From Kitasatospora aureofaciens (GTDB lineage Bacteria; Actinomycetota; Actinomycetes; Streptomycetales; Streptomycetaceae), in NCBI RefSeq assembly GCF_019192735.1, contig NZ_JAHTKP010000075.1:1-33892 (forward strand): a stretch of DNA of 33,892 bases. The letters are read 5' to 3'. The notes beneath the pieces are model-generated. The model saw nothing but the letters and a program-made list of their open reading frames with translations. It searched no databases and was not told where the DNA came from. The stretch's first letter is position 1. Each line of letters begins with the position of its first letter. Made by a program: the position numbers and the translations under genes. Below, one piece after another: positions 31,696-33,892 of this stretch.

Positions 31696-32642
31696 GCCAG
31701 GTCGGAGGGGACCGCCGGGCGGGGGTCACCGTCCGGGCGCCGGGCAAGGTCAACCTGACGCTGTCGGTGGGCCCCCGCCGCCCGGGCGGCTACCACGAAC
31801 TCACCACCGTCTTCCTGGCGGTCAGCCTCCACGACGTGGTGCGGATCGCCCCCGCACCACGGCTCACCGTCACCGTCCGGGGCCCCGGCGCCGCCGACAT
31901 CCCCGCCGGCGACGGCAATCTGGCGGCGCGGGCGGTCCGCCTGATCGCCCGCGCCGCCGGGGTCGAACCGGCCGTCGCCGTCCACATCGACAAACGCATC
32001 CCCGTCGCCGGCGGCATGGCCGGAGGCAGCGCCGACGCGGCGGCCGCGCTGGTGGGCTGCGACGCGCTGTGGGGCCTCGGCCTCTCCCGGGAGGAACTGC
32101 GCCTCCTGGCCGCCGAACTGGGCAGCGACGTCGGCTTTCCGCTGTACGGCGGGGTCGCGCTGGGCACCGGACGCGGTGAACTCCTCACCCCGCTGGAGAC
32201 CTCCGGCGCCGGGGTGTTCCACTGGGTCTTCGCGGTGTCCCCGCACGGCCTGGCCACCCCGGCGGTCTTCCAGGAGCACGACCGGCTGAGGCGAACGCGG
32301 CCCACCGACGGCGAGCGGCCCGCGCCGGAGCGGGTGGCGGCGGTGACCGACGCGCTGGACAGCGGCGACGCCGCCCTGCTCGCGGCGGCCGTCAAGGACG
32401 CCAACGACCTCCAGGAAGCCGCCCTGTCCCTGCGCCCGGAGCTGGCGGACACGCTGCGGCTGGGACCGGAGCACGGCGCCCTGGCCGGCCTGGTCTCGGG
32501 CTCGGGGCCGACCTGTGCCTTCCTCACGGAGTCGGCACACGCGGCGGCGACACTGGCCACTGCCCTGTCCGCGACCGGCCGCTACCGCGACGTCCTCGTC
32601 ACGGCCGGCCCGACGGGCGGCTGTACGGCGGTCCCGGACTGA
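31692..32642 (+). CDS. ispE: 4-diphosphocytidyl-2-C-methyl-D-erythritol kinase
   Basis: A 316-residue GHMP kinase that phosphorylates CDP-methylerythritol, the fourth MEP step. Motif 1 is VRAPGKVNLTLSVGPRRPGGYHEL, motif 2 the ATP loop PVAGGMAGGSADAAAAL, motif 3 LVSGSGPTCAF. SDVGFPLYGGVALGTGRGE is also typical. The ATG overlaps the ferredoxin stop. The MEP genes dxr, ispD and ispF are not in this window. ispE is the last gene of the operon and is followed by a strong hairpin. Confidence 0.94.
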   Translation: MSQVGGDRRAGVTVRAPGKVNLTLSVGPRRPGGYHELTTVFLAVSLHDVVRIAPAPRLTVTVRGPGAADIPAGDGNLAARAVRLIARAAGVEPAVAVHIDKRIPVAGGMAGGSADAAAALVGCDALWGLGLSREELRLLAAELGSDVGFPLYGGVALGTGRGELLTPLETSGAGVFHWVFAVSPHGLATPAVFQEHDRLRRTRPTDGERPAPERVAAVTDALDSGDAALLAAAVKDANDLQEAALSLRPELADTLRLGPEHGALAGLVSGSGPTCAFLTESAHAAATLATALSATGRYRDVLVTAGPTGGCTAVPD

Positions 32643-32682
32643 ACCGAGGGCTGTCGAGGGCCGTAGCGGAGCGGTCCAGCGG

Positions 32683-32735
32683 GAACGCCGAGGGGCCGGT
32701 ACCGGATCTCTCCGGGTACTGGCCCCTCGGCGTTC
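32683..32735 (+). terminator. Long hairpin ending the MEP operon
   Basis: GAACGCCGAGGGGCC followed by GGTACCGG (32683-32705) pairs with CCGGGTACTGGCCCCTCGGC plus GTTC (ending 32735). It has roughly 21 base pairs with one mismatch and one bulge and a ~6-base loop. It starts 40 bases past the ispE stop, a convincing intrinsic-type terminator marking the right edge of the terpenoid region. Confidence 0.85.
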
Positions 32736-32806
32736 GACGCGAGGCGTAGCAGCTCAGGCCGCGGAAACCGCTCCCGCCGCAAACGCCTTGAGGTCGAACG
32801 CGGAAT

Positions 32807-33768
32807 CTGATCGCGGACGCGGGGTTGGGCCCGCTGGTCCGCCTGGCCGAGCGCGCCGGCCTGCCCGCCCTGGTCGGCGACAGGCTGCGCATCGAAGGCG
32901 CCGGCAGCGGTGCCGGGGCCAATCCGGCCGCGAAGGTGATGACGCTGGTCGCGGCGATGTGCGCCGGGGCCGACTCCATCGACGACACCGACCGGCTCCG
33001 GCACGGCGCGATGGGCCGACTGTTCGACGGGGTGCGCGCGCCCTCCACGCTGGGCACCTTCCTGCGCGCCTCCACGCACGGGCACAACCGCCAACTCCAC
33101 TCGGTTCACCGGGACTTCCTCGCCCGCCTGGCCCGCACCGCCCCCCTGCTGCCCGGCGTCGACCGGGTGGCCTTCGTAGACATCGACCCCACCCACGGAC
33201 GCGTCTACGGTCGCGCCAAGCAGGGCGCCGAGGTCGGACGGTTCAAGGGCGTACGCACCCTGCACCCGATCCTCGCCACCCTCTCCACGCCGCTGGCCCG
33301 CCCGGTGACCGCGGCGGTCCGGCTGCGGCGGGGCAAAGCGGCCGACGCCCGCGGAGCCGGGCCCTTCACCGCCGAGGCCCTCGCAGCCACCCGGCAGGCC
33401 GGCGCGAGCGGCACGGTGACCGTCCGCGCGGACAGCCAGTTCTACAACGCCGACGTCGTGGCCGCCTGCCGCCTGCCGCCTGCCGCCTGCCGCCGAGCGA
33501 ACGCCCGCTTCTCCGTGACCGTGCGGATGAACCAACACGTCGCCGCCGCGATCAGCGCCATCGACGAGGACGCGTGGACGGCGATCCGCTACCCGGACGC
33601 GTTCGTGGACCCCGACACCGGCGAGCTGGTCTCCGACGCCGAGGTCGCCGAGATCACCTACACCGCGTTCACCGGCCGCAAGAAGGCCGAGCACGTCACC
33701 GCGCGGCTGATCGTGCGCCGCGTCCGCCGCTTGAACGCCGGGGTCGCGGCCGGGCAGGGCGAGCTTCT
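32807..33768 (+). pseudogene. IS1380-type transposase, truncated at both ends
   Basis: The frame gives LIADAGLGPLVRLAERAGLP, AAKVMTLVAAMCAGADSIDD, FVDIDPTHGRVYGRAKQGAE, VRADSQFYNADVV and FSVTVRMNQHV, the layout of IS1380-family DDE transposases (first Asp near FVDID, second in VRADSQFY). The usual N-terminus is missing: an upstream stop lies at 32789 and the first recognisable codon is ~32807. The 3' part is cut near 33768 (GQGELL), where foreign sequence starts, so the last catalytic residue region is lost. A fourfold 7-base repeat (33461-33494) inserts seven extra residues. Confidence 0.8.
33461..33494 (+). repeat. Heptanucleotide tandem repeat inside the transposase fragment
   Basis: GCCGCCT is repeated four times in a row, followed by a six-base partial copy. 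Compared with the expected VVAACRRANARF reading, three extra units (21 bases) add LPPAACR without breaking the frame. Confidence 0.85.
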
Positions 33769-33843
33769 AGGGCACGTATTCGGTCGTGATCAATCTGCGC
33801 GATTCACCCTCGCGGCGGGTCCTGATCCGGTAGACCGTGTTAC

Positions 33844-33892
33844 GTGACGCGAGCGCAATTGACGGATGCGGAGTGGGTGTTGATCGAGCCGT
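33844..33892 (+). CDS. IS5-type transposase, start only (runs off the window)
   Basis: GTG 33844 opens VTRAQLTDAEWVLIEP, the N-terminus of a common Streptomyces IS4/IS5-family transposase (DUF4096-like domain). The ~75 bases before it, from about 33769, are probably the left end of this element inserted into the IS1380-type gene. No terminal inverted repeat can be confirmed without the other end. Confidence 0.75.
   Translation, partial: MTRAQLTDAEWVLIEP

Noticed and set aside
1..33892. CRISPR arrays, tRNA and rRNA genes
   Set aside because: No spaced repeat array, no cloverleaf with a CCA-type end and no rRNA-like stretch was seen. The short tandem repeats are a transposase heptamer and a promoter pair.

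Overview
The window is high-GC actinobacterial DNA, almost certainly from a Streptomyces. The codon bias, GTG starts, 4-base stop/start overlaps and protein families all fit. Its centre is a terpenoid antibiotic cluster of the pentalenolactone (pen/pnt) type. The flanks are packed with integrase and transposase debris and broken genes.

Layout. 1-3.7 kb: a graveyard with a secreted-protein gene whose two ends are separated by about 2.7 kb, two tyrosine-recombinase fragments on opposite strands, an IS21-type IstA N-terminus, a DUF5959-like gene and a small unknown gene. 3.8-8.3 kb (minus strand): an intact, tightly coupled sugar operon, in transcription order SIS-domain isomerase, ROK kinase, PfkB-type kinase, class II tagatose/fructose-bisphosphate aldolase, DeoR repressor. 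8.3-10.6 kb: a long stretch with no convincing gene, an OmpR-type response regulator, and a histidine kinase cut off after about 40 codons by a transposase remnant. 10.8-15.1 kb: an IclR regulator, dhaL, glyceraldehyde-3-phosphate dehydrogenase (probable pentalenolactone-resistant isozyme), a GlxA/AraC-type regulator and a 5' fragment of dhaK. Three copies of one operator-like sequence are scattered through this part.

15.2-26.2 kb (plus strand): the terpene genes in the order penM-like P450, penH-like dioxygenase, MFS exporter, penF-like SDR, penE-like Baeyer-Villiger monooxygenase, penD-like dioxygenase, penB-like FPP synthase, penA-like pentalenene synthase, penI-like P450. Together they account for FPP -> pentalenene -> pentalen-13-al and, from 1-deoxypentalenic acid, for hydroxylation, ketone formation, lactone formation, desaturation/epoxidation and the final oxidative rearrangement. 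Residues reported as diagnostic for pentalenene synthase and for the PntM/PenM P450 are all present. No MarR-type penR and no dedicated aldehyde-oxidising enzyme lie in the window.

26.2-32.6 kb (plus strand): a precursor-supply operon, starting with a 4-base overlap on penI, that encodes ispH, a shortened dxs, ispG, the remains of a 2-oxoacid:ferredoxin oxidoreductase (alpha N-terminus joined to an N-terminally deleted beta subunit), a 7Fe-type ferredoxin and ispE, and closes with a strong hairpin. This couples a sesquiterpene antibiotic cluster to its own MEP-pathway enzymes and apparently to the electron supply for the two Fe-S enzymes IspG and IspH. It is the most interesting feature here. 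32.8 kb to the end: an IS1380-type transposase fragment interrupted by the start of an IS5-type transposase.
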